Below are positions 55,501 to 63,979 of a stretch of 64,000 nucleotides of DNA, piece after piece (positions within the stretch are counted from its first letter, which is position 1; every line of letters begins with the position of its first letter). The position numbers were made by a program, and so were the translations under genes. A model generated the notes under the pieces. The model was not told the origin of the DNA, made no database searches, and saw only the letters and a list, made by a program, of their open reading frames with translations. This DNA comes from Mesorhizobium sp. NZP2298 (GTDB lineage Bacteria > Pseudomonadota > Alphaproteobacteria > Rhizobiales > Rhizobiaceae): assembly GCF_013170825.1 (NCBI RefSeq), contig NZ_CP033365.1, positions 4,848,001-4,912,000 on the forward strand, written 5' to 3'.

Positions 55501-58500
55501 CCGGCGCCGAGGTTGAGCTGTGCGGCGCCTGTGGCGAGCGTGCCGCTGACATTCACCGTGTCGTTGCCGGCGCCAAGATTGCCATTGCCGCGCAACGTAT
55601 CGCCGGCGCCAATGTTGATGGTGCTTGCCCCGCCATCGCCGGTGATCGTCGAGAAGCCGCCGGCGGCGGCTCCGACCGTGCCGTTGACGGTGAGCGCGCC
55701 GGTGCCGTTCAAGGCGATCGTCGGCGTGGTGAGACCGCCATTGACCTGCAGGACACCCGCGTCGACTCGGGTCGCGCCGATGTCGTTGCCGGCTTGCGTC
55801 AGCACGGTGGTGCCCGTCCCGACCTGCGCGATGGTGCCGGGGCCGCTGAGAAGGCCGTTGAAATTGAACGTGTCGCTGCGGTTGAACGACAAAGTCGATG
55901 TGGCGGCATTGACGATCACATTGCCGGCGCCTGCATTGCCGGTGGTGCCGCCATTGCCGATCATCAAATTGCCGTTGTTGATGACGGTGTTGCCGGTAAA
56001 GGTGTTGTTGCCGGTGAGCGCCCAGGTGCCGGCATCGTTCTTGGCAAGCGTTGTCGCGCCGCCCGCGCCGTCGGCGATCGCCCCACCCATGATGTTGAGC
56101 GCGGTGTTGGTGCCGCCGAGCGCGATGGTGCGCGGACCGCTGCCGGAATAGGTCACGGCGGCCGTGTTGCTGAAGACGACGGCGCCCGTGCCGGAGGATT
56201 CGATGAAGCTGGTGCCGGCGGAAAGCGTGAACAGCCGGTCGGTCGTATCGCCGCTACCGGTATAGCGCAGGGTCGAGCCGTTGCCGATCACGAGGTTGGC
56301 GGCCGCGTTGGACGAGGCGCCGATGCTGCTTGCCGCGCCGCCATTTGCCAGCTTGCTGACGCCGAGTACGCCGCCATTGATCGTGGTGACGCCGGTGTAG
56401 CTGCTGTTTTGATTGTTGAGGATCCAGCTGCCGGCACCGTCCTTGGTCAGCGCGGTGACGCCGGCGCCATTGTTGGTGATCTGCGTGGCAAGGCTGTTGT
56501 TGCCGGTGTTGGTGCCGCCGAGCGCCAGCGTCTGGGGCGTGCCGGGAGTCGTGAACGCGATCGCCCCGGTATTCGTGAAGGCGATCGCGCCGGTACCCGA
56601 GGATTCGAGCCGGCTGCCGGCCGAGGCGCCGAGCGTGAACAGGCGATCGGTGCTGTCGCCAGTCCCGACATATTGCAGGGTGCCGCCGTTGAGGACGAGA
56701 TTGGCCGCCGCGTTGCTCGACGCACCGATCGCGCTGTTGACGCCGCCGTTGGCTAGGCACGAAACCTGCAGTATTCCGCCTTTTGCTGTCGTGCTGCCGG
56801 TATAGGAACTGGCGCAGCCGGTGAGCGCCTGGGTGAAGGTTCCGCCCTTGACCAGCCCACCGCTCCCGCTGATCGCGCCGGCAAAACCGCCCGCTCCGCC
56901 GTTCGAGGCCATGGTCAGCGTCGCCGTGCCAAGCGTGACGTTGCCGCCTGCTGCGCCACCGCCATTCAGATAGGAGATGGAGGTGCTGAAATTGTTGAGA
57001 TCCAGTGCGGCACCGGCGGTGTTGTTCAGGCCGAATCCACCCACTCCGATAGCACTGGTGGAGCCGGCGCGCAGGATGCCACCTGTAACCGTCGTGATGC
57101 CTGTGTAGGTGTTGTTGCCAGACAGGACGAGCGTGCCTGAGCCGTCTTTCCGGAGGGCGCCGGCACCGACGATCGGGCCGCTAACGCCGAGCACGGTGGC
57201 GGCATTCACCACGTTGATGGCGCCACCGGTAGTGGCGAGCGTGATGCCGCGGTCGATGCTGACGCTGCCGCCGGTATAGGCAAGGACGCCGCCGTTCAGG
57301 CCAAGGTTCGCCGAGGCGCTGGTCGAAGCGCCGATGCCGCTTGCCTGCCCGCCATTGGCAAGGCAATCCACGCTCAGCGTACCGCCAATGACGTTCGTCG
57401 CGCCGGTATAGGTGTTGTTGCAGCCAACCAGTGTCTGCGTGCTGCTGTTGTCCTTGGTGATGCCGCCGGCTCCAGTGATGGAGCCGCTGAAGCTGACGGT
57501 CGTCCCGCCCACCGTCAGGGTCGCTCCGCCGAGGCGCACGGTGCCGCCATTCGCGCCGCCTCCCGATAATCCGCCGACCTTGTTGTTGAAACCGTTGAGG
57601 TCGAGCGTGACGCCGGCGACATCCGCCAAATTCATGGCGTTGGGACCACCGAAGGCCTGGGTAGAGCCGGCGCGCAACGTGCCGCCGTCGATCATCGTCG
57701 GGCCGTTATTGGTGTTGGTACCCGAAAAAACCAAAGTGCCGGCGCCGGCTTTGTGGAACGGCACGGCGCCAACCACCGTGCCGCCGACGGTGAGCGTCGT
57801 AGCCGCATTGGTGACATCGATCGTACCGCCCGCGCTTCCGTTGAGCGTGAAGCCGCGATCGGTGCTGGCCGTCGCCCCGGTATATTGCAGCGTTCCGCCG
57901 GTCTGGATCACGAGGTTCGCGGCATCCGACGACGATGCGCCGATGCCGCTCGCCAGACCGCCATTGGCCAGCGTGCTGACAGACAGCGTACCGGCCGAGA
58001 TGGTCGTGACGCCGGCATAGGTGTTGGCAGCGTTTGCGAGTGTCAGCGTGCCGGCGCCGGTCTTGTTGAATCCGGCATCGTCCGAACCGACGACCACGCC
58101 GCCGAAGCTCAGATTCCCGCTGTCGACCTGAATCGTCCGCGGCGCACCGCCATTGACCAAAGTGAAGCCGCGGTCGGTCGTGCCCGCGCCGACGCCGGTA
58201 TATTCCAGCGTGCCGCTCTCGAGCACCAGGTTCGCCGAACCCGCGCTCGAAGCGCCAATGCTGCTCGCGGAGCCGCCATTGGCGACGCTGTCGATGGCCA
58301 GCGTGCCGCCGCTCAGCGTCGTCCCGCCGGTATAGCTGTTCGCGCCGGTCAGCGCGACCTTGCCGGTGCCGCCCTTGGCGAAGCTGGTGGCACCGCCATT
58401 GTCGACGATGGTCGACGCGATCGTGAAGGTGCCGGTGCCCGTGCTGTTGTCGAGCACGCCCAGCGTACCACCGCCAGCCGCGCCGGTGATCGAGCCGCCG

Positions 58501-60977
58501 GTGATGGTCTGATTGGCATTGTTGACACTGGCGGCGACAATGATCGTGCCGTCCACGCCGAGCGTGTTGCCGGCGCCGATGGTGACTATGGAGTTGGACG
58601 GGGCGGTGTATTTGATGCCGCCGAGCTGGACATTGCCGGCAACGGTGTTGGTGAACGGGGTGTTGGCCGCTCCGCCCGCGTCGCTGACCACGTCGCCGGT
58701 CAGCCAGGTGCTGGCATTGTCCTTGTTCGCATAGGCGGTGAAGGCGGTGATGACGCCGCCGCTGACCTGCGCGTAGTCAGTGCCGTTTATGGTTGCCCAG
58801 CTGAGCGCGCCGTCGCCATTGGTTGTGGTGATGCTGCCGCTCGTCGGGAGCTTGAAATCGAGCAGGCCGCCGGTATGCGTGATCGCGCCGAGGTTGAGCG
58901 TCATGCTGCCGCCCGCACCGGCTGTCGTGACGATCTGGTTGTTGCCCGCGTTGACGTTCAGACCGTCGAAAGTCTGGCTGTTTGCCACGCCCGCTACGCC
59001 GGTCAGTGTGACCACGCCGCCAGCCAGGTTGAGGCCGGACGAGCCTGAGATGATGTTGCTGGTCGGCGCTCCTGGCGCGGCGAAGTTCAGCGCCAGCGTG
59101 CCGCCATTGACCGTGGTGTCGCCGGTATAGGTGCTCGCCCCGCTCAGCGTGAGCGTGCCGGTGCCGCGCTTGATGAGGCCGCCGCCGCTGGTGGCGCCGT
59201 CGGCGATGACGCCGGCATAGCTGGTGCTGGCGGTGCCGTTGACAGTCAGGTCGGCGCCATTGAGCGTCACGCTGCCGCCCGTGCCGGCGAGCGACGTGGC
59301 CGTGGCGTCAAAGCCATTGAGGTCGAGCGTGCCGCCATTGACGACCACCGCATTGGGCGCGCCGAACGCAGTGGCGCTGCCGGCCCGGAGGGTTCCGCTG
59401 GTGACGGTGGTCGACCCGACATAGGTGTTGGCGCCGCTGAGCAGCCAGCTGTTTCCCGCCGCGCCGTTCATGACCAGATTGCCGTTGCCCGAAAGTGCGC
59501 CCGAAAAGGTGCTGCTGCCGGCGAAGCTGCCGCCAAGGGTGAAGGTGTCGCCGGGATTGGCTGGATTGAACGACGCCGCGCCGCTCAGCGCCAGCGAGCC
59601 GGTGCCATCATTGAGGATCGCGCTGGCGCCGTTGAGCGACAGTGTGCGGTCGGTGCTGGCCGCCGCGCCGGTATAGGACAACACGCCGGTGTTCAGGTTG
59701 ATGATTGAGCCTGAACCCAGCGAGCTGGCGGCCCCCTGGTTCGCCAGTGAGCTGGCCTTCACGGTAACGGTCTGGATCGTGGCGGCACCGCCAAAAGTGT
59801 TGGCCCCACCCAATGTGATGGTGCGGTTTGTCCCGCCGCCCGTGAATACAAATGGCCGAACTGCAAGGTTGCTGCTGATGACGCCCAGCAGCCCCAGGTC
59901 TGCCGTCTGTGCGTTCAGAATGACAGATGGCGTATACCCGCCCCCCGCGATTATGTCCCCGGTTACCGTCAGCGTGCCGGTTCCCTGATTTGTCAGGGCG
60001 GAAGCACCGGTGCTGGGCGCCATGTTCCAGGCGCGGTTCGAGGTATCGCCGCTGCCGGTATAGATGGCGGAGGCATTGCGGACGAAGACCGTGCCGTTGG
60101 CCACCGTGGTCGCCGCGCCGAGGGAGCTCGCCTCGCCCAGATTGCCGATCGACGAGAAGTACAGGTTGAAGCTGTCGGTACCGACCGCACCTGTGAAATC
60201 GTTGGTGTCGTCGCTCAGCACCGTCTGTGCGATCAGGGAAAAGCCGCCGGCCCCGGTGATGTGCGCCGAGCCGACGCCCCCGCCAATGCCCGCGGAACCG
60301 GAGAGCAGCGTAACAACGCGGCCAGCGGCGAGCGCGCCAGTGCTTCGCAGATTTGTGCCCGCTGAGAGCGTGATGCCGTTGCTCGCGGCGCCGAGTGCAG
60401 AATCGCCGCTGAGGAGCAGCAACCCGGCGGTGACGTTGACGCCACCGCTGAAGGTGTTGGCCCCGCTCAACGCCAGCGATCCCGCGCCCGCCTTGGTCAG
60501 CCCCGCGGTGCCGGCGAGGATCGAGCTGATGGTCGCATTTCCGTTGGTGGTGATCGCCGGCGTGGCGCCGGCGAGTGTCAGCGTGCTGCCCGTGACCGTG
60601 TAGGTGGCGCTGGCATTGATGGTGAGGCTGTTGGCGGTAACCGGCGCGCCCAGCGTCACCGTGGCGGTGGTTCCATTGGCGCCGCCGAAGATGGCATTGT
60701 CGAGCGCACCGTTGTTCCACGGCGTGTAGGGACCGCTGACGCCGTCGCCATTGGGGCTCCACCTGTTAGAACTCACGTCCCAGGTCCCGGTGCCGCCCGT
60801 CCCGGCCGCCGTGCCGTTGGGATCCCAGTATCTGTCGGCGGCGCCGGCCGTCCCGGTGGCCAGCGTCATCAGCAGGATCGCAGGCAGGAACGGGGCGGCT
60901 AACGCCCGCGCCGCCGAAAAGGCCGGCTGCGCCATATGAGCGGCGTAGCTCGCCGCTTTGCCCTTCCACTTGGTCAT
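49599..60977 (-). CDS. Giant autotransporter adhesin (type Va), passenger of PATR repeats
   Basis: About 3,792 aa. The long signal peptide is MTKWKGKAASYAAHMAQPAF onward, with a hydrophobic core PAILLMTLATGTAGA and cleavage near residue 46. The passenger is a predicted beta-helix made of at least 20 PATR-type repeats, with the pattern G-L-x-K-x-G-x-G-T-L-x-L-x-G-x-N-T-Y-T-G-G-T. From residue about 1,950 three larger modules recur, each with a WDG(D/A)AGP segment (near residues 2127, 2670 and 3062). The autochaperone-like part contains YRLYKNGVSTPTDGDWYLRS. The C-terminal 280 residues form the beta-barrel (from IWARIEAAHT to GAKLGLSVTW, final W). Only four cysteines occur, at residues 1186, 1205, 1388 and 1407. 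Start choice: ATG 60977; longer frames add residues of unlikely composition. Confidence 0.94.
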   Translation of the reverse strand: MTKWKGKAASYAAHMAQPAFSAARALAAPFLPAILLMTLATGTAGAADRYWDPNGTAAGTGGTGTWDVSSNRWSPNGDGVSGPYTPWNNGALDNAIFGGANGTTATVTLGAPVTANSLTINASATYTVTGSTLTLAGATPAITTNGNATISSILAGTAGLTKAGAGSLALSGANTFSGGVNVTAGLLLLSGDSALGAASNGITLSAGTNLRSTGALAAGRVVTLLSGSAGIGGGVGSAHITGAGGFSLIAQTVLSDDTNDFTGAVGTDSFNLYFSSIGNLGEASSLGAATTVANGTVFVRNASAIYTGSGDTSNRAWNMAPSTGASALTNQGTGTLTVTGDIIAGGGYTPSVILNAQTADLGLLGVISSNLAVRPFVFTGGGTNRTITLGGANTFGGAATIQTVTVKASSLANQGAASSLGSGSIINLNTGVLSYTGAAASTDRTLSLNGASAILNDGTGSLALSGAASFNPANPGDTFTLGGSFAGSSTFSGALSGNGNLVMNGAAGNSWLLSGANTYVGSTTVTSGTLRAGSATAFGAPNAVVVNGGTLDLNGFDATATSLAGTGGSVTLNGADLTVNGTASTSYAGVIADGATSGGGLIKRGTGTLTLSGASTYTGDTTVNGGTLALNFAAPGAPTSNIISGSSGLNLAGGVVTLTGVAGVANSQTFDGLNVNAGNNQIVTTAGAGGSMTLNLGAITHTGGLLDFKLPTSGSITTTNGDGALSWATINGTDYAQVSGGVITAFTAYANKDNASTWLTGDVVSDAGGAANTPFTNTVAGNVQLGGIKYTAPSNSIVTIGAGNTLGVDGTIIVAASVNNANQTITGGSITGAAGGGTLGVLDNSTGTGTFTIASTIVDNGGATSFAKGGTGKVALTGANSYTGGTTLSGGTLAIDSVANGGSASSIGASSAGSANLVLESGTLEYTGVGAGTTDRGFTLVNGGAPRTIQVDSGNLSFGGVVVGSDDAGFNKTGAGTLTLANAANTYAGVTTISAGTLSVSTLANGGLASGIGASSSDAANLVIQTGGTLQYTGATASTDRGFTLNGSAGGTIDVTNAATTLTVGGTVVGAVPFHKAGAGTLVFSGTNTNNGPTMIDGGTLRAGSTQAFGGPNAMNLADVAGVTLDLNGFNNKVGGLSGGGANGGTVRLGGATLTVGGTTVSFSGSITGAGGITKDNSSTQTLVGCNNTYTGATNVIGGTLSVDCLANGGQASGIGASTSASANLGLNGGVLAYTGGSVSIDRGITLATTGGAINVVNAATVLGVSGPIVGAGALRKDGSGTLVLSGNNTYTGITTVTGGILRAGSTSAIGVGGFGLNNTAGAALDLNNFSTSISYLNGGGAAGGNVTLGTATLTMASNGGAGGFAGAISGSGGLVKGGTFTQALTGCASSYTGSTTAKGGILQVSCLANGGVNSAIGASSNAAANLVLNGGTLQYVGTGDSTDRLFTLGASAGSRLESSGTGAIAFTNTGAIAFTTPGTPQTLALGGTNTGNNSLATQITNNGAGVTALTKDGAGSWILNNQNSSYTGVTTINGGVLGVSKLANGGAASSIGASSNAAANLVIGNGSTLRYTGSGDTTDRLFTLSAGTSFIESSGTGAVVFSNTAAVTYSGSGPRTIALGGTNTALNIMGGAIADGAGGATTLAKNDAGTWALTGNNTFTGNTVINNGNLMIGNGGTTGNAGAGNVIVNAATSTLSFNRSDTFNFNGLLSGPGTIAQVGTGTTVLTQAGNDIGATRVDAGVLQVNGGLTTPTIALNGTGALTVNGTVGAAAGGFSTITGDGGASTINIGAGDTLRGNGNLGAGNDTVNVSGTLATGAAQLNLGAGNDTLVLNDTAVISGAGVDAGTGGETGAGDTLQVVTAAGRTLDAANVSNFETLSKQGAGTLTLTGNHGYSAGTTIQSGTLQIGNGATAGALATPAVTNNGVLAFNLNSDYIFAGAISGSGTVNKLGSGVTTLTGTNSYSGATNVNAGTLLVNGNQSGAAGQISVAGGATLGGTGIIGGSVTVADGGTLSAGGAGSMPGTLTINGNLALGNSNLNVDFGQANVPGGALNDLINVGGNLTLDGMLNITQTSGGSFGPGIYRVFNYGGSLIDNGLNVTDPNYFVQTSVANQVNLVNSAGLTLSYWDGDAGPHSNGAVNGGNGTWRAAGDQNWTDSTGLFAAPFANGSFAIFQGTAGMVTVDGTNGPVLAVGMQFAIGGYQVQGADVGLVGPQSIIRVGDGSAASAGYTATIASNLTGAGQLVKTDAGTLVLAGANTYTGGTAINGGTVQISSDSNLGGFPGVLSLDGGTLHTTAGIASGRFVTLNAGGGTFDIDGATNLALGGTIAGVGALTKQGGGTLVLAGSNTYQGGTFIKGGTVLITADANLGSAAGKVTFDGGTLHVSSLSNVTSGRNATLEAGGGTFEIDNTLVWNGTIDGAGGLTKTGTGALFLGADNTYTGGTTIAGGVLALGTGGTTGAVLGDVVDDGTLSFNRSNLYTFDGTISGSGSVTQAGTGTTVLTAENSYSSFTIINGGGGLYINGDQTAANGQTIVAAGTLGGTGVVGGDVFVDVAGRLAPGGLGAAPGTLTINGSLDLASGSNLDYSFGQAGVVGGAYNDLTVVHGNLTLDGTINVTEAPGGNFGPGIYRVISYDGALADNGLDTTSANHVVQTSVAGQVNLVDISGQTLNFWDGDAGPKSNDVVNGGNGTWRAAGDDNWTGSDGNLNAAFTNGSLAIFAGAAGMVSVDNTNGQVQAVGMQFATGGYVVQGQDIELLGPQSTIRVGDGTLVGAGFSGTIASNLTGATQLVKTDLGTLVLAGTSSYTGGTAIKGGTLQVSADANLGDPSGGLSLDDGATLQTTAAFTSARDVTLNAGTATFQTDANLTLSGPITSAGGLNKTGIGALTLTGSNSYAGPTTVTTGGLYVDGDNSAATGLVSVASGATIGGKGSIGGDVIVSDGGTLAPGSVDGTPGTLAITGNLNLSSGSVLNYSFGEANVVGGALNDLTTVGGNLVLDGKLNVTTSAGGTFGPGVYRVFSYGGTLTNNGLVVGTIPSTGYSIQTSIDHQVNLVNTQGLTFNYWDGAAGPKNNGVINGGDGVWQTSAGNDNWANEAGTINAPFNDGSFGIFAGQAGAVTVDDGLGQVTASGMQFMTDGYVVQGDGIDLTGPSSSIVVGDGTAAGATMKATIASVLSGDAQLVKSDRGALVLTGANTYTGGTAINGGTLQVSADANLGDAAGGLSFDGGTLRTTGSFATARAVNVMSSGTVSTAAATTLTMNGALTGSGAFTKAGDGTLVLTAGGSAFAGPTSVQQGTLSAGAADALGAASAYTVASGATLDLRSFNQTVASLGNAGSVRLGSAPGTTLTVNGDYTGNGGTIFLNAALDGDASTTDKVVIHGSTSGTGILAVANVGGAGAQTVEGIKIVDIDGSSVGTFSLAGDYVFQGDQAVVSGAYAYRLYKNGVSTPTDGDWYLRSALINGSPNPLYSPAVPIYEAYPGVLQSLNELGTLQQRLGNRSWTGAAQGADEIGSVPTQNAIWARIEAAHTSQSPESATTVSDYDVTTWKLETGVDGLLYEDATGILLGGVSFHYGTASSEVSSIYGVGSINAKGYGFAGTLTWYGDNGFYADGQAQVSWYDSDLKSATLGSELAKGNNGFGYALSIEAGQKLALGGKWTLAPQAQLSYSAVRFDSFTDPFDAAVSLDSSEALIGRAGLSLDYEDAWTGARGKVNRSHLYGIANLYYDFLDGNNVDVSGTSFHEHDQPLWAGAGLGGSLSWADDRYTVFGEAFAKSSLKEFGDSQSIGAKLGLSVTW

Positions 60978-61400
60978 CCGGCCGCCGCGCAGGAGCCGGG
61001 AGAAAATAGGCCTATCTGCTTCTCTCGCCGCCCGTCCCTTGTGACCCGGTAGCGCTTGGGAGGATGCGCGCCCGGGATGTAGGTGGCCAGCTTTCAGCCT
61101 CGGGTCGCCGGCACCGCCGCCGCTATCCCTCTGGTCATGGATGGTCCCGCCGTAGGCCAACCCAGCCATGTATCCCCCTACATTAGAAAGTTGTAATGCA
61201 ATGCATCCCAAGGAATCAGGACACTAGCGCCAACATGGGCATGGAAACGTCCGGACGTATTTCAAAAAGGTACGACGTTTGACAAAAAAATCCGACGCGT
61301 TTTGATCTAATTACACACTTCTACCGGAGTGTTACTGTAATATCACAACTCATTATTTCGTAACGCTAATATAGGCTTAACGGACCCCCGAAATCGGGCG
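60978..61400. promoter_or_regulatory. AT-rich upstream region of the autotransporter gene
   Basis: The 423 bp between the AraC gene and the chosen autotransporter start include an AT-rich patch at 61255-61390, unlike the surrounding GC-rich coding DNA. It contains GTGTTACTGTAATATCAC, an imperfect inverted repeat (61331-61348) that could be a regulator site. A minus-strand open frame continues upstream of 60977 to 61211, including an ATG at 61169 with a nearby GGGGG; this is a possible alternative start. No firm -35/-10 pair was identified. Confidence 0.45.
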
Positions 61401-62294
61401 TTAGATTGAGGATCGAAAGCGGGTTGGGGTCGTGCCTCGATATTTCCTCATCGCAGCAGTCAGGTGGCTCTGGCTGGAAAACCCGCTCAAATAGGCAACT
61501 TCCGCAATCGTCATGGCTTCGTCCGAAAGCAGACGTGTGGCGTGATCGAGCCGTAGGTCCAAAAGGTAGCGATGAGGTGCCATCCCGAAAGTTCGGCTGA
61601 ATGCTTGGGTGAAATGCTTCGGTGAAAGCTTTGCAAGTGCGGCCAGCTCGTCGACAGAGATCTTGCGGGTGAGATTGATGCTCAGGAACTCCCGCAGTTT
61701 CTGCGCGGACTGCCTGGAAAGACCGCCCTTGAACTGCGCCGGTCCGCTGGTTCGTGTGGCATATGCGTGAAGCACGTGAATGCCCAGGATCGCGATTAGC
61801 TGCTCGACGTGGAAGCGGCTTGCGCCTTCCTTCTTCGTGAGCTCCGCCTTGAGCAGTTGGGCGACACGCAACGCATTGTCGTCCCGTGTGCCCAGGGGCG
61901 GAGGCGTCAACTCCGTTTCCACTGGGCCAAATTGCTGCCTGGCAAGTTCTTTGAGACTGTCGTCCGGGTAGACGATAGTGGCGCTCTCCCGCGCCTGTGA
62001 TAGACGCAGCCGCGCTTCAAGATGTGCCGGCTTGACGATGATGCTTCCTGCCGGCGCGTCATAGCGCTCGGCCTTGCCCCCTCCAAGTGTGGCACACACT
62101 GGTGCGGCCTCGAGACCGACAAGGACGACGTGTTCACTCGCCTCGAAGGTGTGCAGCCCGGGTGGCATGAGGTGATAAGTTGCCCTCCCCCGCTGCGTCG
62201 CAATTGTCCGCTCACCGGTTGTCGAAGAAAAAGCCTGCAAATCCTGATCGGATGAATTGAAGTCGGCATCAAGCTCGCGATCAGAAGAAATCAT
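61401..62294 (-). CDS. AraC family transcriptional regulator
   Basis: A 297-aa regulator. The C-terminal AraC DNA-binding domain has two helix-turn-helix units: ISVDELAALAKLSPKHFTQA and MTIAEVAYLSGFSSQSHLTA, ending MRKYRGTTPTRFRSS. The N-terminal half (about 170 residues) is cupin-like and of unknown ligand. It lies directly upstream of the autotransporter on the same strand, so it probably controls that gene; this is inferred from position. Confidence 0.93.
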   Translation of the reverse strand: MISSDRELDADFNSSDQDLQAFSSTTGERTIATQRGRATYHLMPPGLHTFEASEHVVLVGLEAAPVCATLGGGKAERYDAPAGSIIVKPAHLEARLRLSQARESATIVYPDDSLKELARQQFGPVETELTPPPLGTRDDNALRVAQLLKAELTKKEGASRFHVEQLIAILGIHVLHAYATRTSGPAQFKGGLSRQSAQKLREFLSINLTRKISVDELAALAKLSPKHFTQAFSRTFGMAPHRYLLDLRLDHATRLLSDEAMTIAEVAYLSGFSSQSHLTAAMRKYRGTTPTRFRSSI

Positions 62295-63346
62295 GTTAGT
62301 CGGTCGGTGTCATGGGCGGGCAGGAAACACATTCATGGCCTCTATTAGAATTCTCTAATCTACATAACGATCTTCCATACAGCCTGGCTGAGCGTCTTCA
62401 CCATTTGGTATGTAAACTGTTCCTCGAATGACCCGGTTCCCGGTCGTTCGATTTTGATTCAACTTAACGATGGGACAGCAGTCCTGTACCATACAAACGC
62501 AGCGGTTGTGGGCCACAGTCAAGCGGCTCTGCCCAGCGAAGCGGCTGCATCCGACCGCGCCTTGGCTCAATCATCGCCTCTGCCGTCCATGCGATGCCGG
62601 GCAAGCGGACGATAGGTCTATTACGGGCGTCGTCCGTGCAGTAGACGGCTGAAGGAGGCGTCTCGCCGATCGCGCTTTTAAGTCAGTCCATAGGCTCCGA
62701 GTGTCACTCAATTTGACCAAACCCAGCCGCGAAAAAAATCCCATCGATAGGTTGCCGTGCGCAGATGCCGACGCATATTGATCGAGTTTTGAACCGCGGC
62801 TTGTGGCGCGAGCCACAAAATATCCAACAATGGTGACGGAACTTGCGTGACTCCGAAGCAGCAGCGCCTCCGGGGCTTTTGACTAAAGCATCGGAGGACC
62901 AGGAGAATGCGAGGTCGAAGCTGGATCCGGCAAGAGCGGCAGGCCGAAGCCCAACTGCTCAGGGAACAGATCGTCCAGCTGGAAACTGAGCTACTTACCT
63001 AGAGAGGCGCTGCCGAGCCAAGAAGGCTTACCGAGCTCGGCTACCACATTCATTCCAGCAAATTGCGGCTTCAGCGCCTGGAACGCTGCATCTCTGACCT
63101 GCAATCCGCCAATCGACGGCGAGAAGAACAGGCCCCATCAGGTCTAGGGATATTTCCTTAACACCTTGAACCCTTCGAACGCGTCATCCCACTGTTATAA
63201 CTCCTGAGGACTCACCCGTTGTGGCTTCTGGAAACGAGAACCCAGTGCCTCGATCAACCGCCATTCGGCCTCCCTGGCGTCTAGGCGTCCGAAAAAGATT
63301 GATGGCCGCGGTTGCCGCTGGCTAAGCTCCGTGAAGGTTTGCTGTA
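62295..63346. other. Gene-poor 1-kb region
   Basis: No recognisable protein family is encoded. Short minus-strand frames at 62355-62570 and 62571-62816 have irregular composition. The possible small gene at 62907 is listed separately. The rest holds no repeat or RNA structure that I can support. Confidence 0.4.
62907..63002 (+). CDS. Possible small coiled-coil peptide, interrupted by a stop
   Basis: ATG at 62907 follows GGAGGACC and CAGGAGA, a good ribosome-binding site. The 31-codon frame encodes MRGRSWIRQERQAEAQLLRE, then QIVQLETELLT, a heptad-like helix, and ends at TAG (63000-63002). Beyond the TAG the same frame stays open for 52 more codons with another helical part (LRLQRLERCISDLQSANRRR). 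This suggests either a small peptide or an 84-codon gene broken by an amber mutation. Confidence 0.35.
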   Translation: MRGRSWIRQERQAEAQLLREQIVQLETELLT

Positions 63347-63979
63347 TTGGGCTCCATAGTGGTCACTGACACCGAATTCATTCTCGAAAGCATCCGCCAA
63401 GGCTGCGTGATTCTTGCCGAGGACGAGTTCCTCATCGACAGGCTGGTGAAGTATGTCGGCAACGGAAGGATCCGTTGGCATGTCGAGTTTCGTGGGCATC
63501 GCGTCGAGTTCACAACCGGCCAGTTGAAGAAGCAGCCCACCTTCCGCAGGAAGATGCTCGAACAGGCCGGTGTGCTCCCGCCGCAGCGTGCCGGGGCCGA
63601 TTACAGGCGATGGGCTCTCGATCTGAGAAAGAATGCCATCGAGCTTCCCTGGCGGGATAGACCGGTTGATGCCGGTTTTGCCATAGACAGGCTCACCAGC
63701 CATGGGAATGACCGCTGGACGGTTGAATACCAGGGCAAGGCCATCAAATTCACGACGACCAAACTCCGCCGGCAGACCAGCTTCCGCAAGCGGATGCTGC
63801 TCAAGGCCAAGGTTCTGCCGCCCCAGCTGGATCCTGCTGCCTATCGCAAGTGGATGGATTGGCTCATTCAAAACGCCACCCAGGCAGACCTTCAGACCGG
63901 CGCTGCTTTGATGACCGAGAAAAGTTGGCTTGACGACTTGCCCGAGCTGGCCGGCTGGCAAAGTGAAGGAACCAACTAA
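63347..63979 (+). CDS. Unrecognised protein with two similar halves
   Basis: A 210-aa protein, not assigned to a family. Two halves resemble each other: residues about 18-98 and 105-188 both have a beta-hairpin (RIRWHVEFRGHRVEFTT; RWTVEYQGKAIKFTT), a basic helix (FRRKMLEQAGVLPPQ; FRKRMLLKAKVLPPQ) and DYRRWALDLRKNA / AYRKWMDWLIQNA. This indicates internal duplication. TTG at 63347 is the likely start; GTG at 63359 is an alternative. A nucleic-acid-binding role is possible given the basic character, but is only a guess. The last bases of the window hold nothing more. Confidence 0.65.
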   Translation: MGSIVVTDTEFILESIRQGCVILAEDEFLIDRLVKYVGNGRIRWHVEFRGHRVEFTTGQLKKQPTFRRKMLEQAGVLPPQRAGADYRRWALDLRKNAIELPWRDRPVDAGFAIDRLTSHGNDRWTVEYQGKAIKFTTTKLRRQTSFRKRMLLKAKVLPPQLDPAAYRKWMDWLIQNATQADLQTGAALMTEKSWLDDLPELAGWQSEGTN

